From NCBI GenBank assembly GCA_027062625.1, contig JAMOSZ010000031.1, forward strand, positions 1 through 42,365: 42,365 bases of DNA, in the 5' to 3' direction. The DNA comes from Nautiliaceae bacterium. GTDB taxonomy: Bacteria; Campylobacterota; Campylobacteria; Campylobacterales; Nautiliaceae. The translations under genes were made by a program, and so were the position numbers. This document shows positions 35,057 through 42,365 of this stretch, piece by piece. Numbering within the stretch: position 1 is the first letter of the stretch; every line of letters starts with the position of its first letter. Under the pieces are notes generated by a model. That model was not told where the DNA came from. It did not search any database and worked only from the letters and a program-made list of their open reading frames with translations.

Positions 35057-35320
35057 CTAATCAACCTTGATTTCAATTGAGTCAACTTCTACTTTTTTAG
35101 CAACTACATCAACCTCTACTAAATCATTAACAGCAAAATTTTTATCCTCTATCAACTTTTCAATCTCATCTACAAGCTCAACTACCAAAAAATTATCATC
35201 ATCTTTTGTATACAAAGGCTTACCCTTATAAGCTTCTTTTTTCTCCATTGCCGCAATGTAAGCGGGAGAGTGTTTGATTTTTTCTACCAAAACGATTAAA
35301 TCTTTTGCTTTAATTACCAT
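35057..35320 (-). CDS. Hypothetical 87-aa acidic protein
   Basis: Not recognised. A soluble protein with no signal or membrane segment, mixed Lys/Glu/Asp/Val. The N-terminal half is helical with aromatic residues ('VEKIKHSPAYIAAMEKKEAY'), the middle 'DDDNFLVVELVDEIEKLIED' is acidic, and the C-terminus alternates Val and Asp/Lys as in beta strands ('VEVDVVAKKVEVDSIEIKVD'). AAAAGGA precedes the ATG. It follows rnj on the same strand after 51 bp, so it may share its transcript. Confidence 0.7.
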   Translation of the reverse strand: MVIKAKDLIVLVEKIKHSPAYIAAMEKKEAYKGKPLYTKDDDNFLVVELVDEIEKLIEDKNFAVNDLVEVDVVAKKVEVDSIEIKVD

Positions 35321-35337
35321 TGAAAATCCTTTTTTTT

Positions 35338-35376
35338 AATTTTACAAATTTTTTAATTTTACAAAAAAATTTTACA
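35338..35376. repeat. Three AATTTTACA direct repeats between rnj and the 87-aa gene
   Basis: AATTTTACAA at 35338 and 35355 and AATTTTACA at 35368 (TTGTAAAATT on the coding strand), spaced 17 and 13 bp. The last copy includes the rnj stop codon. Each copy also contains TAAAAT, so one may serve as a -10 for the 87-aa gene. Confidence 0.5.
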
Positions 35377-37363
35377 TAAAGTAAATCATAGGCACAATTG
35401 TTGGATATTTTTTCGTTTTTCTAAACACATGTTTTCTAATAACATTTCTAAGCTCATTTTCAAAAATCCTATTTTTTTCATAAACATAATCTTTTGCATG
35501 AGTTATATAATTAATCAATAATTCCTCCATCTCTTTTGCAAAATCCCTATCATCCTTATCAGCAATAATTCCAAAAGTGCTAACCCTTGGACGCCCAATA
35601 AGCTTTTTATTTTGTTTGTCAACCTGAGCTACAATCATAATAATTCCCTCAGTTGCAAGTTTTTGCCTATCAATTACCACATCATTTTCAATTTGCTCAT
35701 TAATTTGATTATCAATATAAATCTTACCAACTTTTACTTTTCCAACTTTTCTTACTCTCTTTGGAGTAATTTCCCACTGCTCTCCATCTTCCATAATAAA
35801 TACATTCTCCTCTTTCATTCCAGCTTGCAAAGCGGTCTCTTTGTGTTTTACCAAGTGATTATACTCTCCATGCACTGGGAAGAAATATTTTGGCTTTACA
35901 AGGCGAAGCATTAACTTTTGCTCTTCTTGACTTGCGTGTCCTGAGACATGAATTTCGCTAAATTCTTGGTATGCTACGTTTGCCCCTTTTTTCATCAAAA
36001 AGTTAATAAGTTGAGAAACGGTTGGCTCATTCCCAGGAATTGCTTTGGCTGAGATTATTATTTGGTCTCCCTCTTTAATTTTTACATGTCTGTGCTCATC
36101 AATTGCCATTCTATATAAAGCACTCATACTCTCGCCCTGAGAGCCTGTTGTAACAATCAAAATCTCGTGGTCTTGATATTTACCAATTTCGTATGGGTCA
36201 ATAAAAATATCTTTTGGTAAATTAATATATCCAAGCTCCATTGCAACATTTAAGTTTTGTTCCATACTTCTTCCAATAATACAAACTTTCCTACCAAATT
36301 TCATTCCAGCTTGGATTGCTTGATAGACTCTGTGAATATTTGATGAGAAGGTTGACATTATTACCCTTCCCTTTGTCTTCATAAATAAATCTTCAAAAGT
36401 TTTCCCAACAACACTCTCACTTGGAGTAATTCCCGGTTTATAAGAGTTTGTAGAATCACTAAACAAAGCCAAAACTCCCTCTTCTCCATAGTGTGCTAAG
36501 CGGTGCAAATCTGGCGGATATCCATCAATTGGTGTATTATCAATTTTAAAGTCTCCCGTGTGAATAATAGTTCCAACTGGCGTTTGAATGGCAAGGGATG
36601 AGCTATCAACAATTGAGTGAGTCATATGAATCCACTCAACCTTAAAATCGCCTATTTGAATTGGAACTCTTTTTTTAACGCTTCTAAAATAACTCTCATA
36701 TTGAGACATTTTATGCTCTTTGAATTTATTTTTAATCATTGCAAGAGGAAGTGAGGTTCCATAAATTGGAATTTGCATCTCTTTAAAAAGATACGGCACC
36801 GCACCAATGTGGTCTTCGTGCCCATGAGTGATTACAAGCCCTTTAATTTTGTGTCTAATCTCTTTTAAATAACTAAAATCTGGAATTAAAATATCAACTC
36901 CGTGCATATCTTCACTTGGAAAGCTCATTCCACAATCAATAATAATTGCACTATTTTCAGTTTCAAGCACAGCACAATTACCACCAATCTCATCAAGTCC
37001 ACCAAGAGGAGTAAATTTTATCCACCCTTTGCTTAAAGAGTTAATTTTATTAAAGCAAGTTAATCTTCTTTTATGAATTTTTTCATTCTCATCAAAAGCC
37101 CTATTTAAATCCTTAAACCACACAAAATTTTTGGAATCTCTTTTTCTAAATTTCCTTTGATTTTTTTCAAGATTTTCTTTTATCTCTTTTTCTTCGTTTT
37201 GACTCTCTTTTTTATCTACTTTTACCTCTTCTACACTCTCTACCTTATTCTCTTTTTCATCAATTTTATTAAAAACTTCTTTATTAGCACTATTTTTACT
37301 CTCATCTTTTAAATTACTCTCAATTGTTTTTTCTATCTCCTGTTGTAAATTCATTTTTTCCAT
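35372..37363 (-). CDS. rnj: Ribonuclease J
   Basis: A metallo-beta-lactamase/beta-CASP nuclease (663 aa with this start) that degrades and matures RNA. After the extension the core begins '[15 protein letters not shown]'; 'TDHTGDFK'-type ligands are seen as '[15 protein letters not shown]' and '[13 protein letters not shown]', and 'PVHGEYNHL' follows. About 125 residues of Lys/Glu-rich, probably disordered sequence precede the core, as in Helicobacter RNase J. The track start at 37414 gives 17 extra residues; the ATG at 37363 has AAAGGAG five bases upstream and is chosen. It overlaps rsmA by 44 bp. Confidence 0.92.
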   Translation of the reverse strand: MEKMNLQQEIEKTIESNLKDESKNSANKEVFNKIDEKENKVESVEEVKVDKKESQNEEKEIKENLEKNQRKFRKRDSKNFVWFKDLNRAFDENEKIHKRRLTCFNKINSLSKGWIKFTPLGGLDEIGGNCAVLETENSAIIIDCGMSFPSEDMHGVDILIPDFSYLKEIRHKIKGLVITHGHEDHIGAVPYLFKEMQIPIYGTSLPLAMIKNKFKEHKMSQYESYFRSVKKRVPIQIGDFKVEWIHMTHSIVDSSSLAIQTPVGTIIHTGDFKIDNTPIDGYPPDLHRLAHYGEEGVLALFSDSTNSYKPGITPSESVVGKTFEDLFMKTKGRVIMSTFSSNIHRVYQAIQAGMKFGRKVCIIGRSMEQNLNVAMELGYINLPKDIFIDPYEIGKYQDHEILIVTTGSQGESMSALYRMAIDEHRHVKIKEGDQIIISAKAIPGNEPTVSQLINFLMKKGANVAYQEFSEIHVSGHASQEEQKLMLRLVKPKYFFPVHGEYNHLVKHKETALQAGMKEENVFIMEDGEQWEITPKRVRKVGKVKVGKIYIDNQINEQIENDVVIDRQKLATEGIIMIVAQVDKQNKKLIGRPRVSTFGIIADKDDRDFAKEMEELLINYITHAKDYVYEKNRIFENELRNVIRKHVFRKTKKYPTIVPMIYFM

Positions 37364-38120
37364 CTTCACTCCTTTCTTTTGACGCAGAAAAGAGCTGGAA
37401 AAAAGTATCAGCATCTACTTGGTGAGGTCTTATAGTATCAGCAAGTCCAAATTCACTCAAATTCAAATTAAATTTAGATAAGTTTTTTTTAAGAGTTTTT
37501 CTTGGATTAGCAAAAGCAACTTTTAAAAACTTCGCAAATTCTTCATCATATGAGTCTTTAAACTTTTCAAACAATATCACGCTACTCATAACCTTAGGGG
37601 CTGGCACAAATGCCCCGGGTGGTATGTCAAAAAGCTTTTTAACTTTTGCAACTTGACTTGCTAAAATACTCAAAGACCCATAATTTCTATCACCAACTTT
37701 GGCACTAAATTTATCTGCTACCTCTTTTTGGATTAAAACCAAAATATTTTTTGCGTTTTTATCCCTTAACGCTTTTAAAATAATGTTCGTTGCTATATAA
37801 TAAGGTAAGTTTGCTATTAAATCATAACTCTCATTAACCAAACTACCATTTTGCCAATACTCTAAAACATCACCACATTTTAAATCAAGATTTGGAAACT
37901 TCTTTTTTAAAATTTCACAAAGTTCTCTATCAATCTCAAAAGCCGTTACTCTTCTTTTTTCCAGCAGCTTTTCTGTTAAATCGCCCAAGCCAGGTCCAAT
38001 CTCTACTACCAAATTATTGGTATTGGGCATCGCTTTGGCGATTTTGTTTAGATAAAATTTATCTTTTAGAAAATTTTGTCCAAATTTTTTCTTTGCCTTG
38101 ATTATAGCATATCCTTTCAA
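37320..38120 (-). CDS. rsmA: 16S rRNA dimethyladenosine transferase (RsmA/KsgA)
   Basis: Dimethylates two adjacent adenines near the 3' end of 16S rRNA. Motifs: '[11 protein letters not shown]', SAM motif I '[15 protein letters not shown]', '[14 protein letters not shown]' and the catalytic '[10 protein letters not shown]'; '[11 protein letters not shown]' is also conserved. The track start at 38306 lies deep in hisF on the other strand and adds unrelated residues. A TTG at 38120 (then [14 protein letters not shown]) is the only ordinary start near the homology but has no clear ribosome site. Start uncertain; function firm. Confidence 0.93.
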   Translation of the reverse strand: MKGYAIIKAKKKFGQNFLKDKFYLNKIAKAMPNTNNLVVEIGPGLGDLTEKLLEKRRVTAFEIDRELCEILKKKFPNLDLKCGDVLEYWQNGSLVNESYDLIANLPYYIATNIILKALRDKNAKNILVLIQKEVADKFSAKVGDRNYGSLSILASQVAKVKKLFDIPPGAFVPAPKVMSSVILFEKFKDSYDEEFAKFLKVAFANPRKTLKKNLSKFNLNLSEFGLADTIRPHQVDADTFFQLFSASKERSEDGKNEFTTGDRKNN

Positions 38121-38145
38121 AAAATGTAAATTAAAATTTGATAAA

Positions 38146-38155
38146 ATTATACAAT
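38146..38155. promoter_or_regulatory. Overlapping -10 elements for rsmA (-) and hisF (+)
   Basis: Minus strand 'TTGTATAATTTTATC' gives TATAAT at 38146-38151. On the plus strand TACAAT at 38150-38155 is a plausible -10 for hisF, 24 bp before its ATG. Only 58 bp separate the two starts. Confidence 0.45.
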
Positions 38156-38178
38156 AAACTTGTAAAGTGGAGATTAAT

Positions 38179-38943
38179 ATGAGAGAGTATTTTGCCAAAA
38201 GAATAATTCCTTGCCTTGATGTTAAAGATGGAAGGGTTGTAAAAGGGGTGAATTTTGTAGGGTTAAAAGATGCCGGAGACCCAGTAGAAGCTGCAATAAG
38301 ATACAATGAAGAAGGAGCAGATGAGCTAACTTTTCTTGATATAACGGCAAGCTATGAGAAAAGAAAACCGATTGTTGATATTGTAAAAGAGGTGGCAAAA
38401 GAGGTATTTATTCCTTTAACTGTTGGAGGAGGTATAAGCGAGCTTGGGGATATTTACGATTTGCTTAATGTAGGATGCGATAAAGTTAGTATAAATTCAG
38501 CTGCCGTAAAAAGACCAGATTTTATAAACGAAGCTGCTAAAAGGTTTGGGAGTCAGTGTATTGTAGTGGCAATTGATGTTAAAAAAGTAGCACCTAATAA
38601 GTGGAATGTCTTTATAAAAGGGGGGAGAGAGGATACAGGGCTTGATGCAATAAAATGGGCAAAAGAGGTTGTTAATAGAGGAGCTGGCGAAATTCTTTTA
38701 ACATCAATGGATGCTGATGGGACAAAAAAGGGCTTTGATATAGAAATTACAGAAAAAATCTCCTCTCTTGTAAATGTGCCAGTAATTGCAAGCGGAGGGG
38801 CTGGGGAGATGAAACACTTTAAAGAGGTTTTTGAACATAAAGCTGATGCGGCTTTGGCGGCAAGTATTTTTCATTTTAGAGAAATTGATATAATGGATTT
38901 AAAAAGGTATCTTGATAAAGAAGGGATAAGTGTCAGAATATGA
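38179..38943 (+). CDS. hisF: Imidazole glycerol phosphate synthase subunit HisF
   Basis: The cyclase half of the HisFH enzyme (254 aa), a TIM barrel linking histidine and purine synthesis. Conserved parts are '[19 protein letters not shown]' with catalytic Asp, '[12 protein letters not shown]', 'VPLTVGGGI'-type '[14 protein letters not shown]' and '[15 protein letters not shown]'. The track uses a GTG at 38167, but the ATG at 38179 is six bases behind GGAG and is used here. hisH is not adjacent. Its stop overlaps a 49-codon ORF. Confidence 0.96.
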   Translation: MREYFAKRIIPCLDVKDGRVVKGVNFVGLKDAGDPVEAAIRYNEEGADELTFLDITASYEKRKPIVDIVKEVAKEVFIPLTVGGGISELGDIYDLLNVGCDKVSINSAAVKRPDFINEAAKRFGSQCIVVAIDVKKVAPNKWNVFIKGGREDTGLDAIKWAKEVVNRGAGEILLTSMDADGTKKGFDIEITEKISSLVNVPVIASGGAGEMKHFKEVFEHKADAALAASIFHFREIDIMDLKRYLDKEGISVRI

Positions 38944-39089
38944 AAAAATTGCTTTTTCTCTTGCATACTTTTCTTTTAGTTTATAAAGCAAGTTTTACAA
39001 AAGTTTATAAAGAGAGTATTGTCCCTAAAAAAGAGAATGTTTTTATAAAAATAAAAGCAACTTTACCTTTTCCTTTTACATTTTTTTAA
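38940..39089 (+). CDS. Possible 49-aa secreted peptide
   Basis: An ORF too short for the track. It starts with ATG overlapping the hisF stop (ATGA), has an N-terminal hydrophobic segment '[17 protein letters not shown]' like a signal peptide or membrane anchor, then a basic stretch and an aromatic end 'TLPFPFTFF'. It has no own ribosome site beyond coupling to hisF. It fills an otherwise empty 155-bp gap. It could be a real small protein or the remnant of a secreted-protein gene. Confidence 0.4.
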   Translation: MKKLLFLLHTFLLVYKASFTKVYKESIVPKKENVFIKIKATLPFPFTFF

Positions 39090-39098
39090 AGAAATTTT

Positions 39099-40346
39099 AT
39101 GAAAAAAATATTAATTTTTATTTTTTTTATTTTTGTTTTTCTTTTTGCAAATGAAAAAACCTACACAATAAAAGTAGATAATAAAACCTACACTTATAAA
39201 AAAATCTTAACCACTGAAATATTTGAAAATAAAAAAATTACAAAAGAGATAATAGTTTGTTGCGGAAAAATTTTTAACAGCGTAAAAGAGCTAAAAAAAC
39301 GATTAAAAGGGAATAATTTATTTGATAAGTCAAAAATAATAAAAATAGAAAAATTTACTCCTAAGCCTATGCAAATTAAAAGATACTATTTTACTACAAA
39401 AGAAGAAACTTTTAGATATTTACAAATTAAATCTTGCAAAGATTTTAAGAAATTAACCCCTTATCAAAGAGGAGAAGCAATAATTGCTTTTTTAATTAAT
39501 GAAAAATATGAAAAAGCCAATAAACTTCTAAACTGCAACCTTAAAATTACCTCTCATTCACTTGCTGAGCCGTATATGGCAATTTTTCAAGGGGATTATA
39601 AAAAAATAGATAAATTATTAAAAAGACACAAGATAAAAATAAGTGACTTTGCAATTTGTAAGATAGCGGCTAAAAAAAGATGGGATTTATTTGAATATTT
39701 TACCAACAAAGAAGAGTTTTTTAAAACAAATTTAACTTGTGTAAGTGGTATTGATAATGTAATAAAACACTATGGCTACACTCCTCTACCTAAAAAAGAA
39801 CTAAAAAAATTATCAAGTGAGGAACTTAGAGTCTTAGAAAGGTATGACAACAGAGATTATATAAAAGCTTTAATTTGTATAAAAGAATTGTATTTTTACG
39901 ATGGAGATAATCATTGCAAATATGCACTTAAATATTTTCCTGATAATATAAGAGTATTAGCGGCAAACAAAAAAACCAATTTACTGATTTCAAAACTAAA
40001 AAATTCAAACAATAGCTTATTTTTATCATATTTGGTAAATTTGTATATAATTAAAAACGATAAAGAAAATGCAAAAAAAGCGTATAAAAAACTTCTAAAA
40101 GAAATATACAAACAAGAAGGCTCACTATCTACCAGAATTATTGTATCAATCCTTGGCCCTTTAATGGGAGTTAAATATCCAAAAAACGAATATCAGTTAA
40201 AACAACACGTTATTGATTTAGCTCTTGGAAGATTTGAGGGAGTAAATTTTATAGAAAAATTTTTAAAAAGATTTTATAATGACTATAACGAAACTTTAAA
40301 AAAAGAAGTAATAAATGAAGTTAATAAGGAGTTTTTAGAAAAATGA
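39099..40346 (+). CDS. Hypothetical secreted, Cys-containing protein
   Basis: Not recognised. 415 aa with a clear signal peptide ('MKKILIFIFFIFVFLFA', cleavage before NEKTYT), so probably periplasmic. Residues about 20-110 look beta-rich, with an 'IVCCGKIF' pair of cysteines; the rest is helical and very lysine-rich, and segments such as 'RGEAIIAFLINEKYEKANKLL' and 'DKENAKKAYKKLLKEIYKQEG' resemble TPR or SEL1-type helical hairpins. At least seven scattered cysteines occur in single-Cys contexts. The 3' end overlaps the next gene (ATGA). A role in envelope assembly is only a guess. Confidence 0.72.
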   Translation: MKKILIFIFFIFVFLFANEKTYTIKVDNKTYTYKKILTTEIFENKKITKEIIVCCGKIFNSVKELKKRLKGNNLFDKSKIIKIEKFTPKPMQIKRYYFTTKEETFRYLQIKSCKDFKKLTPYQRGEAIIAFLINEKYEKANKLLNCNLKITSHSLAEPYMAIFQGDYKKIDKLLKRHKIKISDFAICKIAAKKRWDLFEYFTNKEEFFKTNLTCVSGIDNVIKHYGYTPLPKKELKKLSSEELRVLERYDNRDYIKALICIKELYFYDGDNHCKYALKYFPDNIRVLAANKKTNLLISKLKNSNNSLFLSYLVNLYIIKNDKENAKKAYKKLLKEIYKQEGSLSTRIIVSILGPLMGVKYPKNEYQLKQHVIDLALGRFEGVNFIEKFLKRFYNDYNETLKKEVINEVNKEFLEK

Positions 40347-40885
40347 ATATAAAAATAATAAGTGCAGGAGATGTAGAAACATTTGACTTTGCAATTCCTA
40401 TTGGAGTTGGAATGGTTGAGAGTGCAATTAACTTAACAAAACTTTGTGAGTTTGACAGACCGGATTTATTAATATTTATAGGAAGTGCCGGAAGTTATGG
40501 GAGGCTTAGACCTTTTGAAGTAATTGAGAGTTTTAGTGCCTCAAACATAGAACACTGCTTTTTGCAAAAAAAATGCTATACTCCAATTGATAACATAATC
40601 TCAATAAAGCCATCTATACTTATAAACTCATCAAACTACATAACAACTAATAAAACAATCTCAAAAGCATATCTAAGCTTTGGGATTGATGGGGAGAATA
40701 TGGAGTTTTATTCGGTAATGAAGGTTGCAAAAGAATTTGGGATAGGAGTAATTGGGATTTTTGTAATTACAAACTACTGCTTTGAAGAAGCCCACAAAGA
40801 ATACCTCCAAAACATAAAAAAAGCAAAGAAAATCTTAATTGAATATTTAATGGATAAAAAACTAATAAAGGATAACAATGGATAA
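40343..40885 (+). CDS. Nucleoside phosphorylase-like protein (PNP/MTAN superfamily)
   Basis: A 180-aa protein that keeps the main landmarks of the PNP_UDP_1 fold in compact form: '[15 protein letters not shown]', '[14 protein letters not shown]' (the GSAG phosphate/ribose loop) and '[28 protein letters not shown]', in which 'MEF' matches the ribose-binding Met-Glu. It is about 50 residues shorter than typical MTA/SAH nucleosidases, lacking much of the first strand and middle. Substrate unclear; could be adenosine-type nucleosides. Coupled to both neighbours (4-bp and 8-bp overlaps). Confidence 0.7.
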   Translation: MNIKIISAGDVETFDFAIPIGVGMVESAINLTKLCEFDRPDLLIFIGSAGSYGRLRPFEVIESFSASNIEHCFLQKKCYTPIDNIISIKPSILINSSNYITTNKTISKAYLSFGIDGENMEFYSVMKVAKEFGIGVIGIFVITNYCFEEAHKEYLQNIKKAKKILIEYLMDKKLIKDNNG

Positions 40886-41948
40886 AAAAATCTTTATGGA
40901 CTATCTCCCACAGGAGCTTGAAGAGTTTGGAATAAAACCAAAATTTAGGGTAAAACAGCTTTATAACTGGGTTTATAGAAAATATGTGGACGACTTTGAG
41001 AAGATGAGTAATCTGCCAAAAGATTTAAGAGAAAAATTAAAAGAGGAGTTTATTATAAATCCCCTTGAACTTCTAAATCACGAAGTCTCCAAAGACAAAA
41101 CAGAGAAGTTTTTGTTTAAGTTAAGGGATAATCACACAATTGAAGTGGTGCTTATTAAGATGAAAGACGAGAGGATTGAAAACGGCAAAAAGAAAGAGGC
41201 AAAATATACAGTATGCGTCTCAACCCAAGTTGGATGCAAAGTGGGATGTGCTTTTTGTCTGACTGCAAAAGGGGGGTTTGTTAGGAATTTGAGTGCCGGG
41301 GAGATTGTGGCTCAGGTTTGGTTTATGAAAAAGTTTAAAGGGTTTGACGAGAATAAGGCTTTAAATGTTGTTTATATGGGAATGGGAGAGCCCCTTGATA
41401 ATTATGAAAATTTAGTAAAAGCGATAAAAATAATAGCTCATCCAGATGGCTTAAATATCTCTCCAAAAAGACAGACAATCTCAACATCAGGCATCGCCCC
41501 GAAAATAAAACGCTTAGGAGAAGAGAATCTTGGGGTAAATCTGGCTATCTCTTTACACGCGGTTGATGATAAGCTAAGAGAAGAGTTAATCCCTATGAAC
41601 AAAGCCTATAACATAAAAAGCGTAATTGATGCGGTTAGGGAGTTTCCAATTGATAAAAGAAAAAAGGTAATGTTTGAATATCTTGTGATAAAAGATGTAA
41701 ACGATGATTTGGAGAGTGCCAAAAAGCTGGTAAAACTTTTAAATGGCATCCCAAGCAAAGTAAACCTTATTTATTTTAACCCATATCCAGGGAGTCCTTA
41801 CAAACGCCCAGATGAAGAGACTATGAAAAAATTTCAAAGATACCTTCTTGATAAAGGGATAACCTGCACAATAAGAGAATCAAAAGGAATTGATATAAGT
41901 GCAGCTTGCGGACAACTAAGGGAAAAAAAGCTTAAAAATGAAACCTAA
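40878..41948 (+). CDS. rlmN: Dual-specificity 23S rRNA/tRNA adenine C2-methyltransferase RlmN
   Basis: Radical-SAM enzyme (356 aa) that methylates A2503 of 23S rRNA and A37 of some tRNAs. The cluster motif is '[15 protein letters not shown]' (CxxxCxxC), with '[13 protein letters not shown]', '[14 protein letters not shown]', '[18 protein letters not shown]' and the C-terminal catalytic Cys in 'SAACGQL'. Length is normal. AAGGA precedes ATG. Close to rnj and rsmA, a grouping also seen in Campylobacter. Overlaps hsdS by 11 bp. Confidence 0.97.
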   Translation: MDKKIFMDYLPQELEEFGIKPKFRVKQLYNWVYRKYVDDFEKMSNLPKDLREKLKEEFIINPLELLNHEVSKDKTEKFLFKLRDNHTIEVVLIKMKDERIENGKKKEAKYTVCVSTQVGCKVGCAFCLTAKGGFVRNLSAGEIVAQVWFMKKFKGFDENKALNVVYMGMGEPLDNYENLVKAIKIIAHPDGLNISPKRQTISTSGIAPKIKRLGEENLGVNLAISLHAVDDKLREELIPMNKAYNIKSVIDAVREFPIDKRKKVMFEYLVIKDVNDDLESAKKLVKLLNGIPSKVNLIYFNPYPGSPYKRPDEETMKKFQRYLLDKGITCTIRESKGIDISAACGQLREKKLKNET

Positions 41949-42365
41949 GCTTAGATTCAAGGAGTTTAGTGGGGAGTGGATAGAAAAGAGGCTTGGGGAG
42001 GTTGCAGTTTGTGAAGATAATAAAAGAATTCCATTAAATGAGACTGAAAGAAAACAACGAAAAGGAATATATCCTTATTGGGGTTCAACAAAAGTTATGG
42101 ATTATGTGAATGATTATATTTTTAATGGTGAATATGTTTTATTATCAGAAGATGGAGGATATTTTTATGATTATAAAGAAAAACCAATTGCTTTTTATGT
42201 AAATGGAAAATTTTGGGCGAATAATCATATACATGTTTTAAAAATAAATAAAAGAAATAGTGCGAAATTTATATATTATACATTAGCTCACAAGAATATA
42301 TTAGCTTACATAATTGGAGGAACAAGAACAAAATTAAATCAAAAAGATATGTTAAAAATAAAAAT
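41938..42365 (+). CDS. hsdS: Type I restriction-modification specificity subunit HsdS (3' end outside window)
   Basis: An open frame running to the window edge and therefore absent from the ORF track. It starts with ATG at 41938, eleven bases before the rlmN stop ends, and reads '[22 protein letters not shown]', then '[32 protein letters not shown]' and '[11 protein letters not shown]', closing with '[17 protein letters not shown]'. These are the typical first target-recognition domain and start of the spacer helix of HsdS, the subunit that picks the DNA target. 142 codons are visible of an expected 380-450. hsdM is not upstream, so it must be downstream, elsewhere or missing. Confidence 0.92.
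   Translation, partial: MKPKLRFKEFSGEWIEKRLGEVAVCEDNKRIPLNETERKQRKGIYPYWGSTKVMDYVNDYIFNGEYVLLSEDGGYFYDYKEKPIAFYVNGKFWANNHIHVLKINKRNSAKFIYYTLAHKNILAYIIGGTRTKLNQKDMLKIK

Noticed and set aside
37320-38306. The 328-aa version of RsmA in the track
   Set aside because: Its first 60 or so residues run through the divergent hisF gene and promoter and do not resemble RsmA.
1-42365. CRISPR arrays, insertion sequences, prophage or integrase genes
   Set aside because: No regularly spaced repeats, transposase, integrase or terminal inverted repeats were seen; the only long repeat is within the eptA-like pair.

Overview
The window looks like a chromosome segment from a member of the Campylobacterota, most likely a thermophilic, deep-branching line such as the Nautiliales. 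This is an inference from very AT-rich DNA, lysine- and isoleucine-rich proteins, many TTG and GTG starts, short overlapping genes, 'TTTTGATATAAT'-type promoters without a clear -35, a futalosine-pathway menaquinone gene (mqnA), a CetB-like PAS protein and the gene order rnj-rsmA-(small genes)-rlmN. No rRNA, tRNA, CRISPR array, IS element or prophage was seen. Almost everything is coding: the longest gap is 184 bp (33519-33702), so no stretch over 300 bp lacks a gene.

Layout. 1-6903 (+): a surface-polysaccharide and lipid operon with the 3' part of a KpsC-like gene, an MsbA-like flippase, a glycosyltransferase, two tandem phosphoethanolamine transferase-like genes sharing a 354-bp identical 3' block, and dgkA. 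6889-12714 (-): a compact operon tig-clpP-def-comM-nnr(DE)-phosphatase for protein and metabolite quality control. 12771-13343 (+): folE. 13355-18926 (-): two LivJ-like binding proteins, a CetB-like PAS protein, LivH and LivM permeases and thiG, with no ATPase genes. 18997-21387 (+): serS, a Bax-inhibitor-1 family protein and a standalone ThiD2-type protein, convergent with a bioC-like methyltransferase. 22078-25886 (+): secG, polysaccharide deacetylase, frr, pyrE, HIT protein, MFS transporter. 25875-26604 (-): moaD, moaE. 26645-31824 (+): mqnA, an ODP-type di-iron/GGDEF protein, pckA, a DUF2905 protein, thpR, AMMECR1. 31830-33518 (-): ilvD. 33703-34773 (+): a T4 Rnl1-like RNA ligase. 34768-38120 (-): a DUF493 protein, an unknown 87-aa protein, RNase J and rsmA. 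38179-42365 (+): hisF, a 49-aa ORF, an unknown secreted protein, a nucleoside-phosphorylase-like protein, rlmN and the start of a type I restriction specificity gene (hsdS) that runs off the right edge and is missing from the ORF track.

How the genes fit together. EptA-type enzymes release diacylglycerol when they move phosphoethanolamine, and the adjacent DgkA can recycle it. Trigger factor, ClpP and deformylase act on nascent or damaged proteins, and Nnr repairs damaged NAD(P)H. thiG and thiD2 belong to thiamine synthesis, moaD/moaE to molybdenum cofactor, mqnA to menaquinone.

Most unusual items: the recombined eptA-like pair, the Rnl1-type RNA ligase with repeats in front of its promoter, the ODP-GGDEF protein with altered metal ligand and no I-site, the ATPase-less liv/PAS/thiG cluster, -10 elements overlapping on both strands, and stop-codon-spanning hairpins between convergent genes.
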